Assembly (NCBI GenBank): GCA_920105625.2
Contig: OV050032.1
Coordinates: forward strand, 76,427,879-76,491,878
Reading direction: 5' to 3'
Source of the DNA: Clusia tigrina
Lineage: Eukaryota; Arthropoda; Insecta; Diptera; Clusiidae
DNA length: 64,000 nt
Shown: positions 14,701 to 29,800 of the stretch, one piece after another
Layout: each line of letters starts with the position of its first letter
Numbering within the stretch: the stretch's first letter is position 1
Program-made: the position numbers and the translations under genes
The notes under the pieces: generated by a model
Database searches by the model: none
Seen by the model: only the letters and a program-made list of their open reading frames with translations
What the model was told of the DNA's origin: nothing

Positions 14701-17700
14701 TCGTAAAACCTTGAAATTTTGTAACAATAAAGTACTCGAGCCTCTTGTCAATTTAAGCTATCGCTCAAAGCTATGCTACCCTTGAGTCCCAAATCAAACA
14801 CTGATAAAACTTCAAATGGCCCTAACTTCTATACGGTACGTCCTACACCTATCAAAGTTTGCAACTTACAAATGCGTGTAACTTCTTACTGGAGCGTCAT
14901 AAAACCTTGAAATTTTGTAACAATAAAGTACTCGAGCCTCTTGTCAATTTAAGCTATCGCTCAAAGCTATGCTACCCTTGAGTACCAAATCAAACACTCA
15001 TAAAACTTCAAATGGCCTAACTTCTATACGGTACGTCCTACACCGAGCAAAGTTTGCAACATACAAATGCTTGTAACTTTTTACTGGAGCGTCATAAAAC
15101 CTTGAAATTTTGTAACAATAAAGTATTCGAGCCACTTGGCAATTTAAGCTATCGCTCAAAGCTATGCTACCCTTGAGTCCCAAATCAAACACTCATAAAA
15201 CTTCAAATGGCCCTAACTTCTATGCGGTACGTCCTACACCTATCAAAGTTTGGAACATACAAATGCTTCTCTCTTTTTACTGGAGCGTCATAAAACCTTG
15301 AAATTTTGTAACAATAAAGTACTCGAGCCTCTTGTCAATTTAAGCTATCGCTCCAAGCTATGCTACCCTTGAGTCCCAAATCAAACACTGATAAAACTTC
15401 AAATGGCCCTAACTTCTATACGGTACGTCCTACACCTATCAAAGTTTGCAACATACAAATGCTTGTATCTTTTTACTGGAGCGTCATAAAACCTTGAAAT
15501 TTTGTAACAATAAAGTACTCGAGCCTCTTGTCAATTTAAGCTATCGCTCAAAGCTATGCTACCCTTGAGTCCCAAATCAAACACTGATAAAACTTCAAAT
15601 GGCCCTAACTTCTATACGGTACGACCTTCACCTATCAAAGTTTGCAACATACAAATGCGTGTAACTTTTTACTGGAGCGTCATAAAACCTTGAAATTTTG
15701 TAACAATAAAGTACTCGAGCCTCTTGTCAATTTAAGCTATCGCTCAAAGCTATGCTACCCTTGAGTCCCAAATCAAACACTCATAAAACTTCAAATGGCC
15801 CTAACTTCTATACGGTACGACCTACACCTATCAAAGTTTGCAACATACAAATGCGTGTAACTTTTTACTGGAGCGTCATAAAACCTTGAAATTTTGTAAC
15901 AATAAAGTACTCGAGCCTCTTGTCAATTTAAGCTATCGCTCAAAGCTATGCTACCCTTGAGTCCCAAATCAAACACTCATAAAACTTCAAATGGCCTAAC
16001 TTCTATACGGTACATCCTACACCTATCAAAGTTTGCAACATACAAATGCGTGTAAATTTTTACTGGAGCGTCATAAAATCTTGAAATTTTGTAACAATAA
16101 AGTACTCGAGCCTCTTGTCAATTAGAGCTATCGCTCAAGGCTATGCTACCCTTGAGTCCCAAATCAAACACTCATAAAACTTCAAATGGCCCTAACGTCT
16201 ATGCGGTACGTCCTACACCTATCAAAGTTTGCAACATACAAATGCTTCTATCTTTTTACTGGAGCGTCATAAAACCTTGAAATTTTGTAACAATAAAGTA
16301 CTCGAGCCTCTTGCCAATTTAAGCTATCGCTCAAAGCTATGCTACCCTTGAGTCCCAGATCAAACACTGATAAAACTTCAAATGGCCCTAACTTCTATAC
16401 GGTACGTCCTACACCTATCAAAGTTTGCAACATACAAATGCTTGTAACTTTTTACTGGAGCGTCATAAAACCTTGAAATTTTGTAACAATAAAGTACACG
16501 AGCCTCTTGTCAATTTAAGCTATCGCTCAAAGCTATGCTACCCTTGAGTCCCAAATCAAACACTGATAAAACTTCAAATGGCCCTAACTTTTATACGGTA
16601 CGGCCTACACCTATCAAAGTTTGCAACATACAAATGCGTGTAAATTTTTACTGGAGAGTCATAAAACCTTGAAATTTTGTAACAATAAAGTACTCGAGCC
16701 ACTTGTCAATTTAAGCTATCGCTCAAAGCTATGCTACCCTTGAGTCCCAAATCAAACACTCGTAAAACTTCAAATGGCCCTAACTTCTATACGGTACGTC
16801 CTACACCGATCAAAGTTTGCAACATACAAATGCTTGTAACTTTTTACTGGAGCGTCATTAAACCTTGAAATTTTGTAACAATAAAGTACTCGAGCCTCTT
16901 GTCAATTTAAGCTATCGCTCCAAGCTATGCTACCCTTGAGTCCCAAATCAAACACTGATAAAACTTCAAATGGCCCTAACTTCTATACGGTACGTCCTAC
17001 ACCTATCAAAGTTTGCAACATACAAATGCTTCTATCTTTTTACTGGAGCGTCATAAAACCTTGAAATTTTGTAACAATAAAGTACTCTAGCCTCTTGTCA
17101 ATTTAAGCCATCGCTCAAAGCTATGCTACCCTTGAGTCCCAAATCAAACACTCATAAAACTTCAAATGGCCCTAACTTCTATACGGTACGTCCTACACCT
17201 ATCGAAGTTTGCAACATACAAATGCTTGTATCTTTTTACTGGAGCGTCATAAAACCTTGAAATTTTGTAACAATAAAGTACTCGAGCCTCTTGTCAATTT
17301 AAGCTATCGCTCAAAGCTATGCTACCCTTGAGTCCCAATTCAAACACTCATAAAACTTCAAATGGCCCTAACTTCTATACGGTACGTCCTACACCGATCA
17401 AAGTTTGCAACATACAAATACTTGTAACTTTTTACTGGAGCGTCATAAAACCTTGAAATTTTGTAACAATAAAGTACTCGAGCCTCTTGTCAATTTAAGC
17501 TATCGCTCAAAGCTATGCTACCCTTGAGTCCTAAATCAAACACTGATAAAACTTCAAATGGCCCTAACTTCTATAGGGTACGTCCTACACCTATCAAAGT
17601 TTGCAACATACAAATGCTTGTAACTTTTTACTGGAGCGTCATAAAACCTTGAAATTTTGTAACAATAAAGTAGTCGACCCTCTTGTCAATTTAAGCCATC

Positions 17701-19400
17701 GCTCAAAGCTATGCTACCCTTGACCCCCAAATCAAACACTGATAAAATTTCAAATGGCCCTAACTTCTATACGGTACATCCTACACCTATCAAAGTTTGC
17801 AACATACAAATGCTTGTAACTTTTTACTGGAACGTCCTAAAACCTTGAAATGTTGTAACTATAAAGTACTCAAGCCTCTTGACAATTTAAGCTATCGCTC
17901 AAAGCTATGCTACCCTTGAGTCCCAAATCAAACACTGATAAAACTTTAAATGGCCCTAACTTCTATACGGTACGTCCTACACCTATCAAAGTTTGCAACA
18001 TACAAATGCTTGTAACTTTTTACTGGAGCGTCATATAACCTTGAAATTTTGTAACAATAAAGTACTCGAGCCTCTTGTCAATTTAAGCTATCGCTCAAAG
18101 CTATGCTACCCTTGCGTCATAAATCAAACACTGATAAAACTTCAAACGGCCCGAACTTCTATACGGAACGTCCTACACCTATCAAAGTTTGCAACATACA
18201 AATGCTTGTAACTTTTTACTGGAGCGTCATAAAACCTTGAAATTTTGTAACAATAAAGTGCTCGAGCCTCTTGTCAATTTAAGCTATCGCTCAAAGCTAT
18301 GCTACCCTTGAGTCCCAAATCAAACACTCGTAAAACTTCAAATGGCCCTAACTTCTATACGGTACGTCCTACACCGATCAAAGTTTGCAACATACAAATG
18401 CTTGTAACTTTTCACTGGAGCGTCATTAAACCTTGAAATTTTATAACAATAAAGTACTCGAGCCTCTTGTCAATTTAAGCTATCGCTCCAAGCTATGCTA
18501 CCCTTGAGTCCCAAATCAAACACTGATAAAACTTCAAATGGCCCTAACTTCTATACGGTACGTCCTACACCTATCAAAGTTTGCAACATACAAATGCTTC
18601 TATCTTTTTACTGGAGCGTCATAAAACCTTGAAATTTTGTAACAATAAAGTACTCGAGCCTCTTGTCAATTTAAGCTATCGCTCAAAGCTATGCTACCCT
18701 TGAGTCCCAAATCAAACACTCATAAAACTTCAAATGGCCTAACTTCTATACGGTACGTCCTACACCGAGCAAAGTTTGCAACATACAAATGCTTGTAACT
18801 TTTTACTGGAGCGTCATAAAACCTTGAAATTTTGTAACAATAAAGTATTCGAGCCACTTGTCAATTTAAGCTATCGCTCAAAGCTATGCTACCCTTGAGT
18901 CCCAAATAAAACACTCTTAAAACTTCAAATGGCCCTAATTTCTATGCGGTACGTCCTACACCTATCAAAGTTTGCAACATACAAATGCTTCTCTCTTTTT
19001 ACTGGAGCGTCATAAAACCTTGAAATTTTGTAACAATAAAGTACTCGAGCCACTTGTCAATTTAAGCTATCGCTCAAAGCTATGCTACCCTTGAGTCCCA
19101 AATCAAACACTCGTAAAACTTCAAATGGCCCTAACTTCTATACGGTACGTCCTACACCGATCAAAGTTTGCAACATACAAATGCTTGTAACTTTTTACTG
19201 GAGCGTCATTAAACCTTGAAATTTTGTAACAATAAAGTACTCGAGCCTCTTGTCAATTTAAGCTATCGCTCCAAGCTATGCTACCCTTGAGTCCCAAATC
19301 AAACACTGATAAAACTTCAAATGGCCCTAACTTCTATACGGTACGTCCTACACCTATCAAAGTTTGCAACATACAAATGCTTCTATCTTTTTACTGGTGC
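11790..19400. repeat. Duplicated block with a 4,897-bp shift
   Basis: The segment about 11,790-14,500 recurs at about 16,690-19,400. Paired markers are GAGCCACTTG at about 11,800 and 16,697, AGTACTCTAG at 12,184 and 17,081, TAGTCGACCC at 12,774 and 17,671, and ACTGGTGCG at about 14,496 and 19,393. The shift is 25 monomers minus three bases. The two copies differ at few sites, for example TTTGACTGG near 13,122, which is TTTTACTGG in the partner. Confidence 0.8.
15400..16860. repeat. Segment duplicated 9,990 bp downstream (copy 1)
   Basis: This stretch of roughly 7 monomers matches 25,390-26,850 at a constant shift of 9,990 bp. Linked rare variants include ACGACCTTCACC (15,621 and 25,611), ATTAGAGCTATCGC (16,121 and 26,111), AAAGTACACGAG (about 16,492 and 26,482) and TACGGCCTACACC with GGAGAGTCAT (about 16,600 and 26,590). 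The intervening 8.5 kb is of other subtypes, so this is a dispersed rather than an adjacent copy. Confidence 0.75.
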
Positions 19401-22400
19401 GTCATAAAACCTTGAAATTTTGTAACAATAAAGTACTCGAGCCTCTTGCCAATTTAAGCTATCGCTCAAAGCTATGCTACCCTTGAGTCCCAAATCAAAC
19501 ACTGATAAAACTTCAAATGGCCCTAACTTTTATACGGTACGTCCTACACCTATCAAAGTTTGGAACATACAAATGCTTGTATCGTTTTACTGGAGCGTCA
19601 TAAAACCTTGAAATTTTGTAACAATAAAGTACTCGAGCCTCTTGTCAATTTAAGCTATCGCTCAAAGCTATGCTATCCTTGAGTCCCAAATCAAACACTG
19701 ATAAAACTTCAAATGGCCCTAACTTCTATACGGTACGTCCTACACCTATCAAAGTTTGCAACATACAAATGCTTGTAACTTTTTACTGGAGCGTCATAAA
19801 ACCTTGAAATTTTGTAACAATAAAGTACTAGAGCCTCTTGTCAATTTAAGCTATCGCTCAAAGCTATGCTATCTTTGAGTCCCAAATCAAACACTGATAA
19901 AACTTCAAATGGCCCTAACTTCTATACGGTACGTCCTACACCTATCAAAGTTTGCAACATACAAATGCTTGTAACGTTTTACTGGAGCGTCATAAAACCT
20001 TGAAATTTTGTAACAATAAAGTACTCGAGCCTCTTGTCAATTTAAGCTATCGCTTTAAGCTATGCTACCCTTTAGTCCCAAATCAAACACTGATAAAACT
20101 TCAAATGACCCTAGCTTCTATACGGTACGTCCTACACCTATCAAAGTTTGCAACATACAAATGCTTTTATCTTTTTACTGGAGCGTCGTAAAACCTTGAA
20201 ATTTTGTAACAATAAAGTTCTCGAGCCTCTTGTCAATTTAAGCTATCGCTCAAAGCTATGCTACCCTTGAGTCCCAAATCAAACACTGATAAAACTTCAA
20301 ATGGCCCTAACTTCTATACGGTACGTCCTACACCTATCAAAGTTTGCAACTTACAAATGCGTGTAACTTTTTACTGGAGCGTCATAAAACCTTGAAATTT
20401 TGTAACAATAAAGTACTCGAGCCTCTTGTCAATTTAAGCTATCGCTCAAAGCTATGCTACCCTTGAGTACCAAATCAAACACTCATAAAACTTCAAATGG
20501 CCTAACTTCTATACGGTACGTCCTACACCGAGCAAAGTTTGCAACATACAAATGCTTGTAACTTTTTACTGGAGCGTCATAAAACCTTGAAATTTTGTAA
20601 CAATAAAGTATTCGAGCCACTTGTCAATTTAAGCTATCGCTCAAAGCTATGCTACCCTTGAGTACCAAATCAAACACTCATAAAACTTCAAATGGCCCTA
20701 ACTTCTATACGGTACGTCCTACACCTATCAAAGTTTGCAACATACAAATGCTTGTATCTTTTTACTGGAGCGTCATAAAACCTTGAAATTTTGTAACAAT
20801 AAAGTACTCGAGCCTCTTGTCAATTTAAGCTATCGCTCAAAGCTATGCTACCCTTGAGTCCCAAATCAAACACTGATAAAACTTCAAATGGCCCTAACTT
20901 CTATACGGTACGACCTTCACCTATCAAAGTTTGCAACATACAAATGCGTGTAACTTTTTACTGGAGCGTCATAAAACCTTGAAATTTTGTAACAATAAAG
21001 TACTCGAGCCTCTTGTCAATTTAAGCTATCGCTCAAAGCTATGCTACCCTTGAGTCCCAAATCAAACACTCATAAAACTTCAAATGGCCCTAATTTCTAT
21101 GCGGTACGTCCTACACCTATCAAAGTTTGCAACATACAAATGCTTCTCTCTTTTTACTGGAGCGTCATAAAACCTTGAAATTTTGTAACAATAAAGTACT
21201 CGAGCCACTTGTCAATTTAAGCTATCGCTCAAAGCTATGCTACCCTTGAGTCCCAAATCAAACACTCGTAAAACTTCAAATGGCCCTAACTTCTATACGG
21301 TACGTCCTACACCGATCAAAGTTTGCAACATACAAATGCTTGTAACTTTTTACTGGAGCGTCATTAAACCTTGAAATTTTGTAACAATAAAGTACTCGAG
21401 CCTCTTGTCAATTTAAGCTATCGCTCCAAGCTATGCTACCCTTGAGTCCCAAATCAAACACTGATAAAACTTCAAATGGCCCTAACTTCTATACGGTACG
21501 TCCTACACCTATCAAAGTTTGCAACATACAAATGCTTCTATCTTTTTACTGGTGCGTCATAAAACCTTGAAATTTTGTAACAATAAAGTACTCGAGCCTC
21601 TTGTCAATTTAAGCTATCGCTCAAAGCTATGCTACCCTTGAGTCCCAAATCAAACACTGATAAAACTTCAAATGGCCCTAACTTTTATACGGTACGTCCT
21701 ACACCTATCAAAGTTTGGAACATACAAATGCTTGTATCGTTTTACTGGAGCGTCATAAAACCTTGAAATTTTGTAACAATAAAGTACTCGAGCCTCTTGT
21801 CAATTTAAGCTATCGCTCAAAGCTATGCTATCCTTGAGTCCCAAATCAAACACTGATAAAACTTCAAATGGCCCTAACTTCTATACGGTACGTCCTACAC
21901 CTATCAAAGTTTGCAACATACAAATGCTTGTAACTTTTTACTGGAGCGTCATAAAACCTTGAAATTTTGTAACAATAAAGTACTCGAGCCTCTTGTCAAT
22001 TTAAGCTATCGCTCAAAGCTATGCTATCCTTGAGTCCCAAATCAAACACTGATAAAACTTCAAATGGCCCTAACTTCTATACGGTACGTCCTACACCTAT
22101 CAAAGTTTGCAACATACAAATGCTTGTAACTTTTTACTGGAGCGTCATAAAACCTTGAAATTTTGTAACAATAAAGTACTCGAGCCTCTTGTCAATTTAA
22201 GCTATCGCTTTAAGCTATGCTACCCTTTAGTCCCAAATCAAACACTGATAAAACTTCAAATGACCCTAGCTTCTATACGGTACGTCCTACACCTATCAAA
22301 GTTTGCAACATACAAATGCTTTTATCTTTTTACTGGAGCGTCGTAAAACCTTGAAATTTTGTAACAATAAAGTACTCGAGCCTCTTGTCAATTTAAGCTA

Positions 22401-25400
22401 TCGCTCAAAGCTATGCTACCCTTGAGTCCCAAATCAAACACTGATAAAACTTCAAATGGCCCTAACTTCTATACGGTACGTCCTACACCTATCAAAGTTT
22501 GCAACTTACAAATGCGTGTAACTTTTTACTGGAGCGTCATAAAACCTTGAAATTTTGTAACAATAAAGTACTCGAGCCTCTTGTCAATTTAAGCTATCGC
22601 TTTAAGCTATGCTACCCTTTAGTCCCAAATCAAACACTGATAAAACTTCAAATGGCCCTAACTTCTATACGGTACGTCCTACACCTATCAAAATTTGCAA
22701 CATACAAATGCGTGTAACTTTTTACTGGAGCGTCATAAAACCTTGAAATTTTGTAACAATAAAGTACTCGAGCCTCTTGTCAATTTCAGCTATCGCTCAA
22801 AGCTATGCTACCCTTGAGTACCAAATCAAACACTCATAAAACTTCAAATGGCCTAACTTCTATACGGTACGTCCTACACCGAGCAAAGTTTGCAACATAC
22901 AAATGCTTGTAACTTTTTACTGGAGCGTCATAAAACCTTGAAATTTTGTAACAATAAAGTATTCGAGCCACTTGTCAATTTAAGCTATCGCTCAAAGCTA
23001 TGCTACCCTTGAGTACCAAATCAAACACTCATAAAACTTCAAATGGCCCTAACTTCTATACGGTACGTCCTACACCTATCAAAGTTTGCAACATACAAAT
23101 GCTTGTATCTTTTTACTGGAGCGTCATAAAACCTTGAAATTTTGTAACAATAAAGTACTCGAGCCTCTTGTCAATTTAAGCTATCGCTCAAAGCTATGCT
23201 ACCCTTGAGTCCCAAATCAAACACTGATAAAACTTCAAATGGCCCTAACTTCTATACGGTACGACCTTCACCTATCAAAGTTTTCAACATACAAATGCGT
23301 GTAACTTTTTACTGGAGCGTCATAAAACCTTGAAATTTTGTAACAATAAAGTACTCGAGCCTCTTGTCAATTTAAGCTATCGCTCAAAGCTATGCTACCC
23401 TTGAGTCCCAAATCAAACACTCATAAAACTTCAAATGGCCCTAACTTCTATACGGTACGACCTACACCTATCAAAGTTTGCAACATACAAATGCGTGTAA
23501 CTTTTTACTGGAGCGTCATAAAACCTTGAAATTTTGTAACAATAAAGTACTCGAGCCTCTTGTCAATTTAAGCTATCGCTCAAAGCTATGCTACCCTTGA
23601 GTCCCAAATCAAACACTCATAAAACTTCAAATGGCCTAACTTCTATACGGTACGTCCTACACCGATCAAAGTTTGCAACATACAAATGCTTGTAACTTTT
23701 TACTGGAGCGTCATTAAACCTTGAAATTTTGTAACAATAAAGTACTCGAGCCTCTTGTCAATTTAAGCTATCGCTCCAAGCTATGCTACCCTTGAGTCCC
23801 AAATCAAACACTGATAAAACTTCAAATGGCCCTAACTTCTATACGGTACGTCCTACACCTATCAAAGTTTGCAACATACAAATGCTTCTATCTTTTTACT
23901 GGTGCGTCATAAAACCTTGAAATTTTGTAACAATAAAGTACTCGAGCCTCTTGCCAATTTAAGCTATCGCTCAAAGCTATGCTACCCTTGAGTCCCAAAT
24001 CAAACACTGATAAAACTTCAAATGGCCCTAACTTTTATACGGTACGTCCTACACCTATCAAAGTTTGGAACATACAAATGCTTGTATCGTTTTACTGGAG
24101 CGTCATAAAACCTTGAAATTTTGTAACAATAAAGTACTCGAGCCTCTTGTCAATTTAAGCTATCGCTCAAAGCTATGCTATCCTTGAGTCCCAAATCAAA
24201 CACTGATAAAACTTCAAATGGCCCTAACTTCTATACGGTACGTCCTACACCTATCAAAGTTTGCAACATACAAATGCTTGTAACTTTTTACTGGAGCGTC
24301 ATAAAACCTTGAAATTTTGTAACAATAAAGTACTCGAGCCTCTTTTCAATTTAAGCTATCGCTCAAAGCTATGCTATCCTTGAGTCCCAAATCAAACACT
24401 GATAAAACTTCAAATGGCCCTAACTTCTATACGGTACGTCCTACACCTATCAAAGTTTGCAACATACAAATGCTTGTAACTTTTTACTGGAGCGTCATAA
24501 AACCTTGAAATTTTGTAACAATAAAGTACTCGAGCCTCTTGTCAATTTAAGCTATCGCTTTAAGCTATGCTACCCTTTAGTCCCAAATCAAACACTGATA
24601 AAACTTCAAATGACCCTAGCTTCTATACGGTACGTCCTACACCTATCAAAGTTTGCAACATACAAATGCTTTTATCTTTTTACTGGAGCGTCGTAAAACC
24701 TTGAAATTTTGTAACAATAAAGTACTCGAGCCTCTTGTCAATTTAAGCTATCGCTCAAAGCTATGCTACCCTTGAGTCCCAAATCAAACACTGATAAAAC
24801 TTCAAATGGCCCTAACTTCTATACGGTACGTCCTACACCTATCAAAGTTTGCAACTTACAAATGCGTGTAACTTTTTACTGGAGCGTCATAAAACCTTGA
24901 AATTTTGTAACAATAAAGTACTCGAGCCTCTTGTCAATTTAAGCTATCGCTTTAAGCTATGCTACCCTTTAGTCCCAAATCAAACACTGATAAAACTTCA
25001 AATGGCCCTAACTTCTATACGGTACGTCCTACACCTATCAAAATTTGCAACATACAAATGCGTGTAACTTTTTACTGGAGCGTCATAAAACCTTGAAATT
25101 TTGTAACAATAAAGTACTCGAGCCTCTTGTCAATTTAAGCTATCGCTCAAAGCTATGCTACCCTTGAGTACCAAATCAAACACTCATAAAACTTCAAATG
25201 GCCTAACTTCTATACGGTACGTCCTACACCGAGCAAAGTTTGCAACATACAAATGCTTGTAACTTTTTACTGGAGCGTCATAAAACCTTGAAATTTTGTA
25301 ACAATAAAGTATTCGAGCCACTTGTCAATTTAAGCTATCGCTCAAAGCTATGCTACCCTTGAGTACCAAATCAAACACTCATAAAACTTCAAATGGCCCT

Positions 25401-26250
25401 AACTTCTATACGGTACGTCCTACACCTATCAAAGTTTGCAACATACAAATGCTTGTATCTTTTTACTGGAGCGTCATAAAACCTTGAAATTTTGTAACAA
25501 TAAAGTACTCGAGCCTCTTGTCAATTTAAGCTATCGCTCAAAGCTATGCTACCCTTGAGTCCCAAATCAAACACTGATAAAACTTCAAATGGCCCTAACT
25601 TCTATACGGTACGACCTTCACCTATCAAAGTTTGCAACATACAAATGCGTGTAACTTTTTACTGGAGCGTCATAAAACCTTGAAATTTTGTAACAATAAA
25701 GTACTCGAGCCTCTTGTCAATTTAAGCTATCGCTCAAAGCTATGCTACCCTTCAGTCCCAAATCAAACACTCATAAAACTTCAAATGGCCCTAACTTCTA
25801 TACGGTACGACCTACACCTATCAAAGTTTGCAACATACAAATGCGTGTAACTTTTTACTGGAGCGTCATAAAACCTTGAAATTTTGTAACAATAAAGTAC
25901 TCGAGCCTCTTGTCAATTTAAGCTATCGCTCAAAGCTATGCTACCCTTGAGTCCCAAATCAAACACTCATAAAACTTCAAATGGCCTAACTTCTATACGG
26001 TACATCCTACACCTATCAAAGTTTGCAACATACAAATGCGTGTAAATTTTTACTGGAGCGTCATAAAATCTTGAAATTTTGTAACAATAAAGTACTCGAG
26101 CCTCTTGTCAATTAGAGCTATCGCTCAAGGCTATGCTACCCTTGAGTCCCAAATCAAACACTCATAAAACTTCAAATGGCCCTAACGTCTATGCGGTACG
26201 TCCTACACCTATCAAAGTTTGCAACATACAAATGCTTCAATCTTTTTACT
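19390..26250. repeat. Tandem 11-12-monomer units with 2,155 and 2,350-bp shifts
   Basis: The marker ACTGGTGCGTC sits at about 19,393, 21,548 and 23,898. Behind each follow the same ordered variants: TTTTATACGG, TTTGGAACATAC with GTATCGTTTT, TATCCTTGAG, then the CTTTAAGCTATG/TTTAGTCCC monomer, CAACTTACAAATGCGTG, GAGTACCAAATC and ACGACCTTCACC. The steps are 11 monomers minus one base and 12 monomers minus two bases. The second and third units are the closest pair. Confidence 0.8.
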
Positions 26251-26850
26251 GGAGCGTCATAAAACCTTGAAATTTTGTAACAATAAAGTACTCGAGCCTC
26301 TTGCCAATTTAAGCTATCGCTCAAAGCTATGCTACCCTTGAGTCCCAGATCAAACACTGATAAAACTTCAAATGGCCCTAACTTCTATACGGCACGTCCT
26401 ACACCTATCAAAGTTTGCAACATACAAATGCTTGTAACTTTTTACTGGAGCGTCATAAAACCTTGAAATTTTGTAACAATAAAGTACACGAGCCTCTTGT
26501 CAATTTAAGCTATCGCTCAAAGCTATGCTACCCTTGAGTCCCAAATCAAACACTGATAAAACTTCAAATGGCCCTAACTTTTATACGGTACGGCCTACAC
26601 CTATCAAAGTTTGCAACATACAAATGCGTGTAAATTTTTACTGGAGAGTCATAAAACCTTGAAATTTTGTAACAATAAAGTACTCGAGCCACTTGTCAAT
26701 TTAAGCTATCGCTCAAAGCTATGCTACCCTTGAGTCCCAAATCAAACACTCGTAAAACTTCAAATGGCCCTAACTTCTATACGGTACGTCCTACACCGAT
26801 CAAAGTTTGCAACATACAAATGCTTGTACCTTTTTACTGGAGCGTCATTA
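25390..26850. repeat. Segment duplicated from 9,990 bp upstream (copy 2)
   Basis: Partner of 15,400-16,860. Differences between the copies are few, for example CTTCAATCT at 26,236 against CTTCTATCT in the partner and GGCACGTCC near 26,391 against GGTACGTCC. The match ends near 26,850, where this copy lacks the CTCCAAGC monomer that follows in copy 1. Confidence 0.75.
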
Positions 26851-29800
26851 AACCTTGAAATTTTGTAACAATAAAGTACTCGAGCCTCTTGCCAATTTAA
26901 GCTATCGCTCAAACCTATGCTACCCTTGAGTCCCAAATCAAACACTGATAAAACTTCAAATGGCCCTAACTTTTATACGGTACGTCCTACACCTATCAAA
27001 GTTTGCAACATACAAATGCTTGTATCGTTTTACTGGAGCGTCATAAAACCTTGAAATTTTGTAACAATAAAGTACTCGAGCCTCTTTTCAATTTAAGCTA
27101 TCGCTCAAAGCTATGCTATCCTTGAGTCCCAAATCAAACACTGATAAAACTTCAAATGGCCCTAACTTCTATACGGTACGTCCTACACCTATCAAAGTTT
27201 GCAACATACAAATGCTTGTAACTTTTTACTGGAGCGTCATGAAACCTTGAAATTTTGTAACAATAAAGTACTCGAGCCTCTTGTCAATTTAAGCTATCGC
27301 TTTAAGCTATGCTACCCTTTAGTCCCAAATCAAACACTGATAAAACTTCAAATGGCCCTAACTTCTATACGGTACGTCCTACACCTATCAAAGTTTGCAA
27401 CATACAATTGCTTGTATCTTTTTACTGGAGCGTCGTAAAACCTTGAAATTTTGTAACAATAAAGTACTCGAGCCTCTTGTCAATTTAAGCTATCGCTCAA
27501 AGCTATGCTACCCTTGAGTCCCAAATCAAACACTGATAAAACTTCAAATGGCCCTAACTTCTATACGGTACGTCCTTCACCTATCAAAGTTTGCAACATA
27601 CAAATGCGTGTAACTTTTTACTGGAGCGTCATAAAACCTTGAAATTTTGTAACAATAAAGTACTCGAGCCTCTTGTCAATTTAAGCTATCGCTTTAAGCT
27701 TTGCTACCCTTTAGTCCCAAATCAAACACTGATAAAACTTCAAATGGCCCTAACTTCTATACGGTACGTCCTACACCTATCAAAGTTTGCAACATACAAA
27801 TGCTTGTATCTTTTTACTGGAGCGTCGTAAAACCTTGAAATTTTGTAACAATAAAGTACTCTAGCCTCTTGTCAATTTAAGCTATCGCTCAAAGCTATGC
27901 TACCCTTGAGTCCCAAATCAAACACTGATAAAACTTCAAATGGCCCTAACTTCTATACGGTACGTCCTACACCTAACAAAGTTTGCAACATACAAATGCG
28001 TGTAACTTTTTACTGGAGCGTCATAAAACCTTGAAATTTTGTAACAATAAAGTACTCGAGCCTCTTGTCAATTTAAGCTATCGCTCAAAGCTATGCTACC
28101 CTTGAGTCCCAAATCAAACACTCATAAAACTTCAAATGGCCTAACTTCTATACGGTACGTCCTACACCGAGCAAAGTTTGCAACATACAAATGCTTGTAA
28201 CTTTTTACTGGAGCGTCATAAAACCTTGAAATTTTGTAACAACAAAGTATTCGAGCCACTTGTCAATTTAAGCTATAGCTCAAAGCTATGCTACCCTTGA
28301 GTCCCAAATCAAACACTCATAAAACTTCAAATGGCCCTAACTTCTATGCGGTACGTCCTACACCTATCAAAGTTTGCAACATACAAATGCTTCTCTCTTT
28401 TTACTGGAGCGTCATAAAACCTTGAAATTTTGTAACAATAAAGTACTCGAGCCTCTTGTCAATTTAAGCTATCGCTCCAAGCTATGCTACCCTTGAGTCC
28501 CAAATCAAACACTGATAAAACTTCAAATGGCCCTAACTTCTATACGGTACGTCCTACACCTATCAAAGTTTGCAACATACAAATGCTTGTATCTTTTTAC
28601 TGGAGCGTCATAAAACCTTGAAATTTTGTAACAATAAAGTACTCGAGCCTCTTGTCAAATTAAGCTATCGCTCAAAGCTATGCTACCCTTTAGTCCCAAA
28701 TCAAACACTCATAAAACTTCAAATGGCCCTAACTTCTATGCGGTACGTCCTACACCTATCAAAGTTTGCAACATACAAATGCTTCTATCTTTTTACTGGA
28801 GCGTCATAAAACCTTGAAATTTTGTAACAATAAAGTACTCGAGCCTCTTGTCAATTTAAGCTATCGCTCAAAGCTATGCTACCCTTGAGTCCCAAATCAA
28901 ACACTGATAAAACTTCAAATGGCCCTAACTTCTATACGGTACGACCTACACCTATCAAAGCTTGCAACATACAAATGCGTGTAGCTTTTTACTGGAGCGT
29001 CATAAAACCTTGAAATTTTGTAACAATAAAGTACTAGAGACTCTTGTCAATTTAAGCTATCGCTCAAAGCTATGCTACCCTTGAGTCCCAAATCAAACAC
29101 TCATAAGACTTCAAATGCCCTAACTTCTATACGGTACGTCCTACACCTATCAAAGTTTGCAACATACAAATGCGTGTAAATTTTTACTGGAGCGTCATAA
29201 AACCTTGAAATTTTGTAACAATAAAGTACTCGAGCCTCTTGTCAATTTAAGCTATCGCTCAAGGCTATGCTACCCTTGAGTCCCAAATCAAACACTCATA
29301 AAACTTCAAATGGCCCTAACTTCTATGCGGTACGTCCTACACCTATCAAAGTTTGCAACATACAAATGCTTCTATCTTTTTACTGGAGCGTCATAAAACC
29401 TTGAAATTTTGTAACAATAAAGTACACGAGCCTCTTGTCAATTTAAGCTATCGCTCAAAGCTATGCTACCCTTGAGTCCCAAATCAAACACTGATAAAAC
29501 TTCAAATGGCCCTAACTTCTATACGGTACGGCCTACACCTATCAAAGTTTGCAACATACAAACGCGTGTAAATTTTTACTGGAGAGTCATAAAACCTTGA
29601 AATTTTGTAACAATAAAGTACTCGAGCCACTTGTCAATTTAAGCTATCGCTCAATGCTATGCTACCTTTGAGTCCCAATTCAAACACTCATAAAACTTCA
29701 TATGGCCCTAACTTCTATACGGTACGTCCTACACCGATCAAAGTTTGCAACATACAAATGCTTGTAACTTTTTACTGGAGCGTCATAAAACCTTGAAATT

